Source of the DNA: Nocardioides islandensis
GTDB lineage: Bacteria > Actinomycetota > Actinomycetes > Propionibacteriales > Nocardioidaceae
DNA: 64,000 nt
Assembly (NCBI RefSeq): GCF_015352455.1
Contig: NZ_JADKPN010000008.1
Span: forward strand, 62,001 to 126,000
Reading direction: 5' to 3'
Under the pieces are notes generated by a model, which was given only the letters and a program-made list of their open reading frames with translations, did not search any database and was not told the origin of the DNA. Each line of letters opens with the position of its first letter. Within the stretch, counting starts at the first letter, position 1. The position numbers and the translations under genes are program-made. Positions 42,653 to 50,933 of this stretch are shown here, in pieces.

Positions 42653-42721
42653 TTCTAAAAGTGATCTTGATTGACGTTAGAAACCCACACCTCTTGTGTC
42701 AAGACCAATCTCTTTTAGAAT
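42653..42721. promoter_or_regulatory. Divergent promoters with paired operator arms
   Basis: An AT-rich island between doxX and the regulator. Minus-strand promoter: TTGACA (42702-42697), 17 bases, TAACGT (42679-42674). Plus-strand -10 TAGAAT (42716-42721) lies six bases before ATG 42728. TTCTAAAAG (42653-42661) is mirrored by CTTTTAGAA (42712-42720), a 9 bp inverted pair with further matching bases inside (GAT, CTTGA/TCAAG). One arm covers the start region of doxX transcription, the other covers the regulator -10. Confidence 0.75.
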
Positions 42722-42727
42722 CGCGTC

Positions 42728-43390
42728 ATGGACCTGCGCGCCCGCGTCACGGGGATCGGCGCCCTCGCCGACGACACCCGGCGCGCCCTCTACGCCTACG
42801 TCGTCGCCCAGCCGGACGCGGTCTCCCGCGACCAGGCGGTGGAGGCCCTGGGTCTGGCCCGGCACAACGTGAGCCACCACCTCGACCGCTTGGTGGCCGA
42901 CGGCCTGCTGGAGGTCGAGTACCGCCGGCTGAGCGGCCGCCGTGGTCCCGGCGCCGGCCGGCCGAGCAAGCTCTACCGCCGCGTGGACGCCGAGATCGCG
43001 GTCTCCCTTCCGCCTCGCCGCTACGACCTGGTCGGCAGCATCCTGGCCGCGGCCGTGAACCGCGCCGGCTCCGGCACCTCCCTCGACGAGGCCGTCGCCG
43101 CGAGCGCCCGCGACGAGGGCACCGCGCTGGCGCGGGAGGCCCAGGCCGAGCCCTCGCTGGCCGGCCTGGCCGACGTGCTGGCCACCCAGGGGTACGAGCC
43201 ACGCCTCGACGACGGCGTCCTGCTCCTGGCCAACTGTCCCTTCGACGCCCTCGCCCGCCAGCACACCGACCTCGTCTGCGGCGTCAACCAGCGCTTCGTG
43301 CAGGGCGTGGCCGACGGCCTCGGCTGCCCGGGCGCCGCCTCGCTGGAGCCGGAGGACGGTCTGTGCTGCGTGAAGGTGCGTCCGTCGTGA
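42728..43390 (+). CDS. SufR-like winged-helix regulator with Cys-rich C-terminus
   Basis: A 220-residue transcriptional regulator. The N-terminal ArsR/DeoR-like winged helix (QAVEALGLARHNVSHHLDRL, 38-57) is followed by a C-terminal domain with a Cys set (NCPFDALARQH, TDLVCGV, DGLGC, DGLCC) similar to SufR-type regulators that bind an iron-sulfur cluster. Cluster loss on oxidative or nitrosative stress would alter DNA binding; this is inferred. It diverges from doxX, and the shared region carries inverted repeats that overlap both promoters. The start ATG 42728 has no RBS, and TAGAAT six bases upstream suggests a leaderless transcript. Confidence 0.82.
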   Translation: MDLRARVTGIGALADDTRRALYAYVVAQPDAVSRDQAVEALGLARHNVSHHLDRLVADGLLEVEYRRLSGRRGPGAGRPSKLYRRVDAEIAVSLPPRRYDLVGSILAAAVNRAGSGTSLDEAVAASARDEGTALAREAQAEPSLAGLADVLATQGYEPRLDDGVLLLANCPFDALARQHTDLVCGVNQRFVQGVADGLGCPGAASLEPEDGLCCVKVRPS

Positions 43391-43486
43391 TCGACCTCGG
43401 AGCTCGCCCCGCGCGCCGGTGAGTGAGGGTCGGTCTCGGCCGCGGAAACCGACACTCACGCACCGCTGGTCGGGCAGCGTCCTCGA

Positions 43487-44929
43487 TCAGCCCCGCACGC
43501 TGGCGAACCCCAGCAGCGCGGCGAGGCCGAGAGCGCTGCGGGGCTCGTACGGCGCGCGCCAGATGCCGCCGTGGACGGCGCCGTACGCCTCGTCCATCCA
43601 GGGGTGGGCGTGCACCGGGTGCTCGCTCATCAGGTCGTGGACCAGGAGTGCGGCCATGAGGGTGTTGGAGGTCGAGGGGTCGAAGACCTCCACACCGAAG
43701 CGGTGGGCGCCGGCGAAGGCGGCGGCGAGGGCGCGGTTCTTCACCACCGAACGGGTGCGGGTCGACGGCGCGACGTGGAAGGACACTTGCTGGCCGTCGC
43801 GGCGGGCGGTGCAGGCACGCCAGCGCTGGACCCGCTTGGCCAGCGCGTAGTTGGGGCCCTGCTGCGGGACCAGGCAGTCGGAGATGCCCGGGTCGGCGCC
43901 CGGCGCGTACTGCCGGTGCAGCAGCCGGCCGCGCGACGCCCAGCGCAGCGGGCGGCCGACGAGCTTGCTGCCGGCGGAGCGGGCGTCGTACGCCGCCCCC
44001 GAGTGCGCCACCGCGTCGCCCGGGACCACGAACACGTCGGTCGGAGTGGCGAGGAAGGCCAGGGCGGTGTCCGGGCGGGCCGCGGTCACCCGCGAGGCCA
44101 GCGCGTCGGCGGCCAGCGAGACGCGGACGTGCGTGCCGCCGTCGGCGTAGAGGTAGTTGCCGACGACCAGCCGCCCGTCGAGGCCGGCGAGCCAGTCGCT
44201 GGTCTCCGGTACCTCGGCCAGCAGGTCGACCCCGGCGTCCTCCGTCCCCGGGACGACCGGCACGAGCAGCCGGCCCGCGGCGGCCCGGGCCGTGCCCAGC
44301 ACGCGCTCCCAGATCGCCGGCGTCGGCAGGTCGACTGCCGCGACCGTGGCACCCCAGCGCAGCAGCGGCCCGAGGGGTCCCATCTCCGCGCCGGCGCCCA
44401 GCACGCCAACCGTGCGGCCCTCGAGCCGCAGCCACTCGGGGTGCGCGGCGACCTCGCGGACGGCGGCGGCGGCCGAGGGCTCGAGGACGCCGGCGCGCTC
44501 CCACGCGTCCAGCTGAGCGTCCAGCACAGCGCCGGTCAGCCGCCGGCCGCGGTACGGCAGCACCAGGTCGGTCAACGGCTCCCCCTGCCCGCGCACCTCC
44601 AGCGTGTCGAGCGACCGGGCTGCCGGAGCCGACGCCAGCGAGGACAGCGGCCGGTCACCGCCCTCGGCCGCGACGACGAGGCGGCGGCGTACGGCGTCCA
44701 GGCCGGCGTCCGCGATCGCGCACCACGCGTCGGGGCTCGGCAGACCCGCCTCGACGAGTCGCCGGAAGTGCAGCAGGTACCGGCTGCGCCAGGCCGTCTC
44801 GCGCTCGGCCGCGTCCGCACCGAGCGCGTCGACCGGACGCAGTGCTTCGGCCACGACCTTGCGCGCCACCGAGGTCGTCGGCCGCGAGCCGTCCTCGGTC
44901 GCCGGGAAGGAGATGCCGTGCGTGGTCAC
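43487..44929 (-). CDS. Unknown protein with a Rossmann segment
   Basis: A 480-residue protein I do not recognise. Residues near 195-225 (GRTVGVLGAGAEMGPLGPLL, then ATVAAVDLP) form a Rossmann-type nucleotide-binding site with GxGxxxG-like spacing and an acidic residue after the second strand, as in NAD(P)-binding proteins. N-terminal and C-terminal regions are helical and do not match common families. The GTG start 44929 overlaps the aldo-keto reductase stop (GTGA), so the two are translationally coupled; a shared redox pathway is inferred. Confidence 0.8.
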   Translation of the reverse strand: MTTHGISFPATEDGSRPTTSVARKVVAEALRPVDALGADAAERETAWRSRYLLHFRRLVEAGLPSPDAWCAIADAGLDAVRRRLVVAAEGGDRPLSSLASAPAARSLDTLEVRGQGEPLTDLVLPYRGRRLTGAVLDAQLDAWERAGVLEPSAAAAVREVAAHPEWLRLEGRTVGVLGAGAEMGPLGPLLRWGATVAAVDLPTPAIWERVLGTARAAAGRLLVPVVPGTEDAGVDLLAEVPETSDWLAGLDGRLVVGNYLYADGGTHVRVSLAADALASRVTAARPDTALAFLATPTDVFVVPGDAVAHSGAAYDARSAGSKLVGRPLRWASRGRLLHRQYAPGADPGISDCLVPQQGPNYALAKRVQRWRACTARRDGQQVSFHVAPSTRTRSVVKNRALAAAFAGAHRFGVEVFDPSTSNTLMAALLVHDLMSEHPVHAHPWMDEAYGAVHGGIWRAPYEPRSALGLAALLGFASVRG

Positions 44930-45894
44930 GCGAAACCGGAGGGCAGGCGTGGCGTGTACGGTGCCTCGAGGGCCGCCGCCTCGTCGTCGGTGAGCTCGAG
45001 GTCGACCGCGGCGACCGCGTCGGTCAGGTGCTCGACCTTGGTGGGTCCGACGATCGGCGCGGCCACCACCGGGTTGCGGAGCACCCAGGCGAGGGCGACC
45101 TGGGCCATGGGGACGCCGCGGGCCTCGGCGACCTGCTGCACGGCCCCGACGATCGGCGGGTTGGACTCGTCGTCGTACCTCCGCTGCAACGCGTCGGTCT
45201 CCGAGCGCTGGGTCGTGCCGCCCCACGGACGCGCGAGACGGCCCTTGGCCAGCGGGCTCCACGGGATGCTCGCGACGCCGAGGTGGTCGAGCAGGCCGAA
45301 CATCTCGCGCTCCTCCTCGCGCTGGAGCAGGGAGTACTGGTCCTGCATCGAGACGAACGGCGTCCAGCCGTTGAGCTCCGCGGCGTGCTGCATGGTGGCG
45401 AGCTGCCAGGCCCACATGGAGGAGGCGCCGATGTACCGCGCCTTGCCTGCCTTCACCACGTCGTGCAGCGCCTCCATCGTCTCCTCGACCGGGGTCTCGG
45501 GGTCGAAGCGGTGGATCTGGTAGAGGTCGACGTAGTCGGTGCCGAGACGGGTGAGGGACGCGTCGACCTGCTCGAGGATGGCCTTGCGGGACAGGCCGGA
45601 GCCGCCCGGGCCGTCGTGCATCCGGAAGAACACCTTGGTCGCGAGCACGACGTCCTCTCGCCGCGAGTACTCCTTGATCGCCCGGCCGGTCACCTCCTCC
45701 GACGTACCGGCGCTGTAGACGTTGGCGGTGTCCCAGAAGGTGACGCCGTGCTCGACCGCCGCACGGAAGACCGGTGCGGCGGCCTCGTCGTCGAGCGCCC
45801 ACTCGTGCGCGCCGTCGCCGGTGCCGAAGCTCATGCAACCCAACGCGATGCGGCTGACCTTCAGCCCGGAGGTACCGAGACGCGTGTAGTCCAT
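44926..45894 (-). CDS. Aldo/keto reductase
   Basis: A 322-residue NADPH-dependent aldo/keto reductase (TIM barrel). Visible: LGTSGLKVSRIALGCMSFG, the catalytic Asp and Tyr region FWDTANVYSAG, Lys in VVLATKVFFR and the QIHRFD segment with catalytic His. It reduces aldehydes or ketones; the substrate is unknown. ATG 45894 is chosen because GGAAGG lies nine bases upstream. It runs with the unknown Rossmann protein as a two-gene operon. Confidence 0.9.
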   Translation of the reverse strand: MDYTRLGTSGLKVSRIALGCMSFGTGDGAHEWALDDEAAAPVFRAAVEHGVTFWDTANVYSAGTSEEVTGRAIKEYSRREDVVLATKVFFRMHDGPGGSGLSRKAILEQVDASLTRLGTDYVDLYQIHRFDPETPVEETMEALHDVVKAGKARYIGASSMWAWQLATMQHAAELNGWTPFVSMQDQYSLLQREEEREMFGLLDHLGVASIPWSPLAKGRLARPWGGTTQRSETDALQRRYDDESNPPIVGAVQQVAEARGVPMAQVALAWVLRNPVVAAPIVGPTKVEHLTDAVAAVDLELTDDEAAALEAPYTPRLPSGFA

Positions 45895-46046
45895 GCCCGT
45901 CATCCTTCCGCACCGGGCGGCGCCCAGAAGTGTCGCCCGGCTGACGGTTCGTCGCACCCCGGCCGCCCTAGCGTGGCCTCACCGGGGGCGGAGGGTCCTC
46001 GGCCGTCGATCGTCCGAGGGAACCGCTCATGTCTCGTCTCGTCTCG

Positions 46047-46066
46047 AGCACCCGCGCGCGGGTGCT
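46047..46066. repeat. 20 bp perfect palindrome
   Basis: AGCACCCGCGCGCGGGTGCT is perfectly self-complementary. It lies about 95 bases beyond the LacI 3' end in a 265-base gap (45895-46159) that holds no supported gene, and could form a hairpin on either strand. Possible terminator; no T run. Confidence 0.65.
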
Positions 46067-46159
46067 GCTCGTCGCCCTGTTGTCCGTTCAGGAGCGCCCG
46101 CATCACGGGCTGATGGCTCGGTCAGGGTGTGAGCGGTGGCGGCCGACGGCGGCCACCCC

Positions 46160-47206
46160 TCACCCCTGTCGCGGCCGCCCCGTGGTACCGCGGATGACCA
46201 GACGCGTGGGCAGCACGGTCCACGGTGCCTGGTCGAGACCGGCCAGCCCGTCGAGCAGCATGCGCGCGGCCAGGCGCCCCTGCTCCCGCACGTCCTGTCT
46301 CACCGTGGTGAGGTCGAGCTCCTCCGACAGGGGGTGGTCGTCGATGCCCACGACCGAGATGTCACGGGGGGTGTCCAGGCCGGCGCGTCGGATCGTGTGA
46401 AGGGCGCCGATCGCGAGCTCGTCGGAGTGCGCGAGCACGGCGGTCGGCGGCTCGTCCAGGGCGAGGAGTGCCGCCATCGCCTCGGCTCCGTGCCGCGCCG
46501 ACCACGGCACCCGCTGGAAGAGCTCGGGATCCGGGTCCAGGTCCCGCTCCTCGCGGGCCTCGGTGAATGCCAGCGCGCGGCCGGCGACCGGCCAGTGCGA
46601 GGCGTTGGGGTCGATGGCGTCGATCATCGCGATCCGGCGGTGACCCAGGTTCACGAGGTGGTTGACCGCCTGCCGTCCGGCGCCGTGGTCGTCGATGCTG
46701 ACCGTGGGATACGGCGCGACCTGACCGCCGGCGGCGACGATCTGCACGCCCATCGTCGTCAGCCGCTCCTGCTCCGCCTCGCTCGCCGGGATGCCGACGA
46801 CGAGCACACCGTCGACCTTGCGGCGCGCGGGCAGCAGCTCGAAGAACGAGTCGCGGTCGGCCCCCTCGCCCACGCGGTAGAGCATCAGGTCGTAGCCCGC
46901 ACCGCGCAGGGTCGCGTCGATGCCCTCGAGCACCTCGCCGAAGAACCAGCGACTCAGGTGGGGGACCACCACGGCGATGCGACGAGTTGCGCCGCCGGAC
47001 AGGGTCGAGGCGGCGGGCGACACGACGTACGCGTGCTGACGCGCGACCTCCAGGACCCTCTCGCGCGTCGCCGGCGCGACGCCGGGCTGGTCGTTGAGTG
47101 CCCGCGACGTGGTGGCCATCGACACCCCGGCCGCCCGAGCGACGTCGGCCATGTTGACGTTCCGGGCGAGCTGGGCCAGCTCGTCGTTCTTCGTGCGCTT
47201 CGCCAC
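46160..47206 (-). CDS. LacI family transcriptional regulator
   Basis: A 348-residue repressor with the LacI helix-turn-helix (MADVARAAGVSMATTSRALN, 19-38) and a periplasmic-binding-protein-like effector domain (RRIAVVVPHLSRWFFGEV, IDDHGAGRQAVNHL, PTAVLAHSDELAIGALH, GTTGR). It is divergent from a sugar solute-binding-protein gene. Its likely operators (GGAAACGTTTCC type) flank the divergent promoter, so it probably represses both itself and the sugar operon, with an alpha-glucoside as likely effector given the GH13 enzyme downstream. GTG 47206 is the only well-placed start. Confidence 0.93.
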   Translation of the reverse strand: MAKRTKNDELAQLARNVNMADVARAAGVSMATTSRALNDQPGVAPATRERVLEVARQHAYVVSPAASTLSGGATRRIAVVVPHLSRWFFGEVLEGIDATLRGAGYDLMLYRVGEGADRDSFFELLPARRKVDGVLVVGIPASEAEQERLTTMGVQIVAAGGQVAPYPTVSIDDHGAGRQAVNHLVNLGHRRIAMIDAIDPNASHWPVAGRALAFTEAREERDLDPDPELFQRVPWSARHGAEAMAALLALDEPPTAVLAHSDELAIGALHTIRRAGLDTPRDISVVGIDDHPLSEELDLTTVRQDVREQGRLAARMLLDGLAGLDQAPWTVLPTRLVIRGTTGRPRQG

Positions 47207-47234
47207 GATCGCTCATCCTACGGTGCGAGGCTCA

Positions 47235-47246
47235 GAAAGCGTTTCC
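47235..47246. promoter_or_regulatory. LacI operator copy, imperfect
   Basis: GAAAGCGTTTCC is nearly palindromic and matches ten of twelve bases of the perfect site at 47315. It lies 28 bases before the LacI start, where autoregulation is expected. Confidence 0.6.
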
Positions 47247-47282
47247 AACGCGCCCATCTGCCCCTCACATTGAGCGCAGCTC

Positions 47283-47326
47283 TTGACGTTGACTCGGTCG
47301 ACTGGCACAGTTTCGGAAACGTTTCC
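47283..47326 (+). promoter_or_regulatory. Promoter and LacI operator of the solute-binding protein gene
   Basis: TTGACG (47283-47288), 17 bases, CACAGT (47306-47311). Directly downstream is the perfect 12 bp palindrome GGAAACGTTTCC (47315-47326), at a position where a bound LacI-type repressor would block initiation. Confidence 0.75.
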
Positions 47327-47355
47327 AACACCTCCGTGACGAATGGAGCCCCTGC

Positions 47356-48675
47356 ATGAACCAGCTACGACCACGCGGCCCGCGCGCGTCGGCCCGGCGG
47401 GCCGCTCTCGGGATCACCGCCGCCTTGCTCGGCGCCGCCGCACTGACCGCCTGCGGGGGCGACAGCGGCGGGGACTCCGGCGGCACCACGATCAAGATCT
47501 GGGCCAGCGTCGACCAGCCCATCATCGACGGCTTCCAGCAGCACCTGGACGCCGCCGCGAAGGAAGCCGGCCTCACGATCAAGTTCGAGAAGGTCGAGAA
47601 CATCAACCAGCTGATCATGACCAAGCTGCAGGCCGGCGACCAACCGGACATCGCGCTCATCCCCCAACCCGGCGTCGTGGGCGACATCGTCGACCTGGGC
47701 GCGGCGTACCCGCTGGACGACGTCGTCGACACCGCCGCCCTGGGCGAGACGATGATCCCGGGCACGCTCGACGTCGGCACGTTCGACGACAAGCTCTACG
47801 GGCTCCTGGTCCAGATGAACGTCAAGAGCCTCGTCTTCTACAACAAGCCGGCCTTCGAGAAGGCTGGGTACCAGGCACCCAAGACCCTCGACGAGCTCCT
47901 CGCCCTCACCGACCAGATCAAGGCGGACGGCGGGACGCCCTGGTGCATGGGCCTGGAGTCCGACACGGCCACCGGATGGCCGGCCACCGACTGGTTCGAG
48001 GATCTCGTGATGAGGTACGGCGGCGTCGACGGCTACAACCAGTGGGTCTCACACGAGATCCCGTTCGACTCCGACCTGGTCCGCCAGGCGGCCGCGACCT
48101 TCGAGAAGATCATGTTCACCGACGGCAACGTGCTGGGCGGGCGCAAGGCGATCGCGAGCACCGGCTTCGCCAACGCCGGCTACCCGATGTTCGACCCGGG
48201 CGGCCCGTCCTGCTGGCTGTTCAAGCAGGGCAGCTTCATCCCGAACTTCATCGTCGAGGGGGCCGGCACGACGCTTGACGACATCGGGGCCTTCGGGTTC
48301 CCGCCCCTGGAGGAGGGCGGCGACAACCCGACCCTGGGCGGCGGTGACCTCGCGGTGCTGCTCGACGACTCGGACAACGCCAAGACCGTCATGAAGATGC
48401 TGGCTGACCCTGACCTCGGTCTCGAGGCCGCGCCGATCAGCAGCTTCATCTCTCCCCACAAGAACTTCGACACCAGCCTGTACCCCGACGCGCTCACCGC
48501 CCAGATGGCACAGGTGGCCTACGACTCGACGGCATTCCTGTTCGACGGGTCGGACCAGATGCCGGGCGAGGTCGGAGCAGGCAGCTTCTGGCGCGAGATG
48601 ACGGCGTGGGTGTCCGAGCAGGAGGACCTCGACACGGCGCTGACCAACATCGACGCCAGCTGGCCGGCCGGCTGA
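47356..48675 (+). CDS. Carbohydrate ABC transporter solute-binding lipoprotein
   Basis: A 439-residue extracellular sugar-binding protein with a lipobox (LTACGGD, cysteine about residue 33) after a hydrophobic signal (ALGITAALLGAAA). The binding domains have the usual bilobed pattern (LVFYNKPAFEKAGYQ; LGGGDLAVLLDDSDNA). It is related to AglE-type alpha-glucoside binders and is followed by a GH13 alpha-glucosidase. No permease genes follow, which is unusual. The stop is followed by a 15 bp perfect hairpin. Confidence 0.9.
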   Translation: MNQLRPRGPRASARRAALGITAALLGAAALTACGGDSGGDSGGTTIKIWASVDQPIIDGFQQHLDAAAKEAGLTIKFEKVENINQLIMTKLQAGDQPDIALIPQPGVVGDIVDLGAAYPLDDVVDTAALGETMIPGTLDVGTFDDKLYGLLVQMNVKSLVFYNKPAFEKAGYQAPKTLDELLALTDQIKADGGTPWCMGLESDTATGWPATDWFEDLVMRYGGVDGYNQWVSHEIPFDSDLVRQAAATFEKIMFTDGNVLGGRKAIASTGFANAGYPMFDPGGPSCWLFKQGSFIPNFIVEGAGTTLDDIGAFGFPPLEEGGDNPTLGGGDLAVLLDDSDNAKTVMKMLADPDLGLEAAPISSFISPHKNFDTSLYPDALTAQMAQVAYDSTAFLFDGSDQMPGEVGAGSFWREMTAWVSEQEDLDTALTNIDASWPAG

Positions 48676-48684
48676 CATCACGAA

Positions 48685-48722
48685 CCGTGTGGGGCGAGGT
48701 CTGGGAGCCTCGCCCCACACGG
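48685..48722 (+). terminator. 15 bp perfect hairpin
   Basis: CCGTGTGGGGCGAGG (48685-48699) pairs perfectly with CCTCGCCCCACACGG (48708-48722) around an 8-base loop. It separates the binding-protein gene from the GH13 gene and probably acts as an mRNA processing or attenuation element. No T run follows. Confidence 0.75.
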
Positions 48723-48757
48723 CTCGTCCGCGACACCGGATCAGCTGGGGGTGGGAC

Positions 48758-50362
48758 GTGAGCACGCAGGACCTGGCGTGGTGGCGGCACGCGGCCATCT
48801 ACGAGATCTACCCACGCAGCTTCGCCGACGGGAACGGCGACGGTGAGGGGGACCTGCGCGGCGTGATCGACCGGCTGCCGTACGTCGCCGGGCTGGGGGT
48901 GGATGCGCTGTGGATCGCGCCTTGGTACCCCTCGCCCATGGCAGACGGCGGGTACGACGTCACCGACCACCGCGACATCGACCCACGGTTCGGCACGTTG
49001 GCCGACGCCGAGGAGCTCCTCGACCGGGCCCACGCACTCGGGCTCCGCGTGCTGGTCGACCTGGTGGTCAACCACACCAGCGAGCAGCACCCCTGGTTCC
49101 GGCAAGCCCTCGCCGCCGCACCGGGCTCACCCGCACGGGCCCGGTACTTCTTCCGGGACGGCCGTGGCCCCGAGGGCGGAGAGCCGCCCACGAACTGGAT
49201 CAGCGCCTTCGGGGGCTCCGCTTGGACCAGGACGACCGACCCCGACGGCTCACCCGGCCAGTGGTACCTCCACACGTTCGCCCCCGAGCAACCCGACCTC
49301 GACTGGAGCTCGCCCCGGGTGGCCGAGGATGTCGACGGGGTGCTGCGGTTCTGGCTGGACAGGGGTGTGGACGGCTTCCGCGTCGACGCCGCGTCGGCGA
49401 TGGCGAAGCCCGCGGGTCTCCCGGACGCCGACCCGGCACTCCAGGTCGCGTGGACACCGCGCGAATGGGCCGACCACCCGCAGTGGGACACCGACGGCGT
49501 GCACGACATCTTCAGACGCTGGCGCCGGGTCATCGACGACCATCCCGGCGAGCAGGTGACCGTGGCCGAGGCCGTGGTCAAGGACCCGGAGCGGCTCGCC
49601 CGGTACGTGCGCCCCGACGAGCTGCACACGGCGTTCAACTTCACGTTCATGCACGCCTCGTGGGACGCCACGGTGCTGCGGTCCGTCGTCGACGACACCC
49701 TGGCCTCCCTCGCGCCCAGCGGCGCACCGGCCACCTGGGCCCTGTCCAGCCACGACGAGGTCCGGCCGGTCACCCGCCTCGGCCGCACCGGCGGCATCAC
49801 CGACCCGGTGCTCGGCCGCCGTCGGGCCCGCGCGGCCGCCCTGCTCACCTTCGCCCTGCCCGGCGGCGTCTACGTCTACCAGGGCGATGAGCTCGGCCTG
49901 GCCGAGGTCGAGGACCTCCCCGAGCACGCGCTCCAGGACCCGGTCTACCGACGTACCGCCGGCCGGGCCCGGGGGCGCGACGGGTGCCGCGTCCCGCTGC
50001 CCTGGTCCGGCCACCACCCGCCGTACGGCTTCACCGACGGCCCGGGGGCACCGTGGCTGCCGCAGCCGGCCACGTGGTCGGACCTGACCGTCGAGGCCGA
50101 GGACGGGGACCCCGGCTCGGTCTTGAACCTCTACCGTGAGGCACTTCGCCTGCGGCGCGGTTTCCGCGACGAGCCAGGTCTCGTCTGGGCAGGCGACCCG
50201 TCCGACCGCGTCCTCGACTTCCGGCGCGGTGATCGGCTGCGCTGTGTGGTCAACCTCGGGCCCACGCCCGTCGACCTCCCGGGTCCGCCGACGCTCTGGA
50301 GCGAGCCGGGGTCGCCTGATGGACGCCTGCCCACCGACACCGCGGCGTGGTACGTCGGCTGA
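48758..50362 (+). CDS. GH13 alpha-glucosidase
   Basis: A 534-residue glycoside hydrolase of family 13. The catalytic residues are present: nucleophile D210 (GFRVDAAS), acid/base E271 (VAEAVV) and transition-state D333 (SHDEV). N-terminal YEIYPRSFADG and the oligo-1,6-glucosidase/alpha-glucosidase-type loops suggest hydrolysis of maltose-, isomaltose- or sucrose-type glucosides. No signal peptide, so it acts in the cytosol on sugar imported by a transporter. GTG 48758 follows a G-rich ribosome binding site. It is likely regulated with the binding protein by the LacI-type repressor. It converges on the YciI-like gene with six bases between stops. Confidence 0.92.
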   Translation: MSTQDLAWWRHAAIYEIYPRSFADGNGDGEGDLRGVIDRLPYVAGLGVDALWIAPWYPSPMADGGYDVTDHRDIDPRFGTLADAEELLDRAHALGLRVLVDLVVNHTSEQHPWFRQALAAAPGSPARARYFFRDGRGPEGGEPPTNWISAFGGSAWTRTTDPDGSPGQWYLHTFAPEQPDLDWSSPRVAEDVDGVLRFWLDRGVDGFRVDAASAMAKPAGLPDADPALQVAWTPREWADHPQWDTDGVHDIFRRWRRVIDDHPGEQVTVAEAVVKDPERLARYVRPDELHTAFNFTFMHASWDATVLRSVVDDTLASLAPSGAPATWALSSHDEVRPVTRLGRTGGITDPVLGRRRARAAALLTFALPGGVYVYQGDELGLAEVEDLPEHALQDPVYRRTAGRARGRDGCRVPLPWSGHHPPYGFTDGPGAPWLPQPATWSDLTVEAEDGDPGSVLNLYREALRLRRGFRDEPGLVWAGDPSDRVLDFRRGDRLRCVVNLGPTPVDLPGPPTLWSEPGSPDGRLPTDTAAWYVG

Positions 50363-50368
50363 GACGGG

Positions 50369-50887
50369 TCAGACCTCTTGGTCGCGGCCGCCCCGCCGCC
50401 AGCGGCTGACCTCGGCCCCGGGCACGCGGGCCGCCGCCTCGTGCTCGGTGAGGTCGAGCGCTCCCGCGAACCCCACGACGAGTCCGTCTGCGTCGAGGAG
50501 CGAGCCGGCGAAGACCCAGTCGTCGTACGTCCCTCCAGGCGTCGACGTCGCCGTCACGAAGCTCGACCTCGTCCCGCGCGGTGCCCTCGGGCGGTCCCAC
50601 ATCGTCCCGTCGGTCAGCGGGAGGTAGGGCGTCACGGTGACCGCGGCGTACCAGCCTGCCGCCGCGAACGGTTCCTCGAAGGCGAACGCGTGGCCCATGT
50701 GCGGGTCGTCGACCCGGACCACGTGCACGCTCCCCTCGTGCTCGTCCGGGCTCAGGAGCGGGCCCCGGGCGAGGAGCCGGGGCAGCCAGCGGTCCATGTA
50801 GGCCTGGTGCTCCTCGTGCAGGGGATGCTCCTCGTGCACGAACTGCGGACCGTCGCGGCCGAGGACGAGGACGTGCACACCGGCCAC
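50369..50887 (-). CDS. YciI-like domain protein
   Basis: A 172-residue protein with the YciI/ferredoxin-like dimeric fold (HVLVLGRDGPQFVHEEHPL, then the YMDRWLPRLLARGPLLSPDE core, then a second related region near GTRSSFVTATS). YciI proteins are small, sometimes dehydrochlorinase-like enzymes, and the function here is unknown. The GTG start 50887 is not well supported; an in-frame GTG at 50878 is equally possible. It is divergent from the kinase gene. Confidence 0.72.
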   Translation of the reverse strand: MAGVHVLVLGRDGPQFVHEEHPLHEEHQAYMDRWLPRLLARGPLLSPDEHEGSVHVVRVDDPHMGHAFAFEEPFAAAGWYAAVTVTPYLPLTDGTMWDRPRAPRGTRSSFVTATSTPGGTYDDWVFAGSLLDADGLVVGFAGALDLTEHEAAARVPGAEVSRWRRGGRDQEV

Positions 50888-50921
50888 CCTGCCACCACAG
50901 CTGGACCGCGCCCACCGCTAG

Positions 50922-50933
50922 TAGGCTCCGGCC
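50922..50933 (+). promoter_or_regulatory. Leaderless promoter -10 of sugar kinase
   Basis: TAGGCT (50922-50927) followed by six bases and then GTG 50934, with no ribosome binding site. Confidence 0.6.

Noticed and set aside
46029..46400. Short plus-strand gene after the AKR region
   Set aside because: No homology, runs antisense into lacI, and no supporting downstream gene; only the palindrome is reported.
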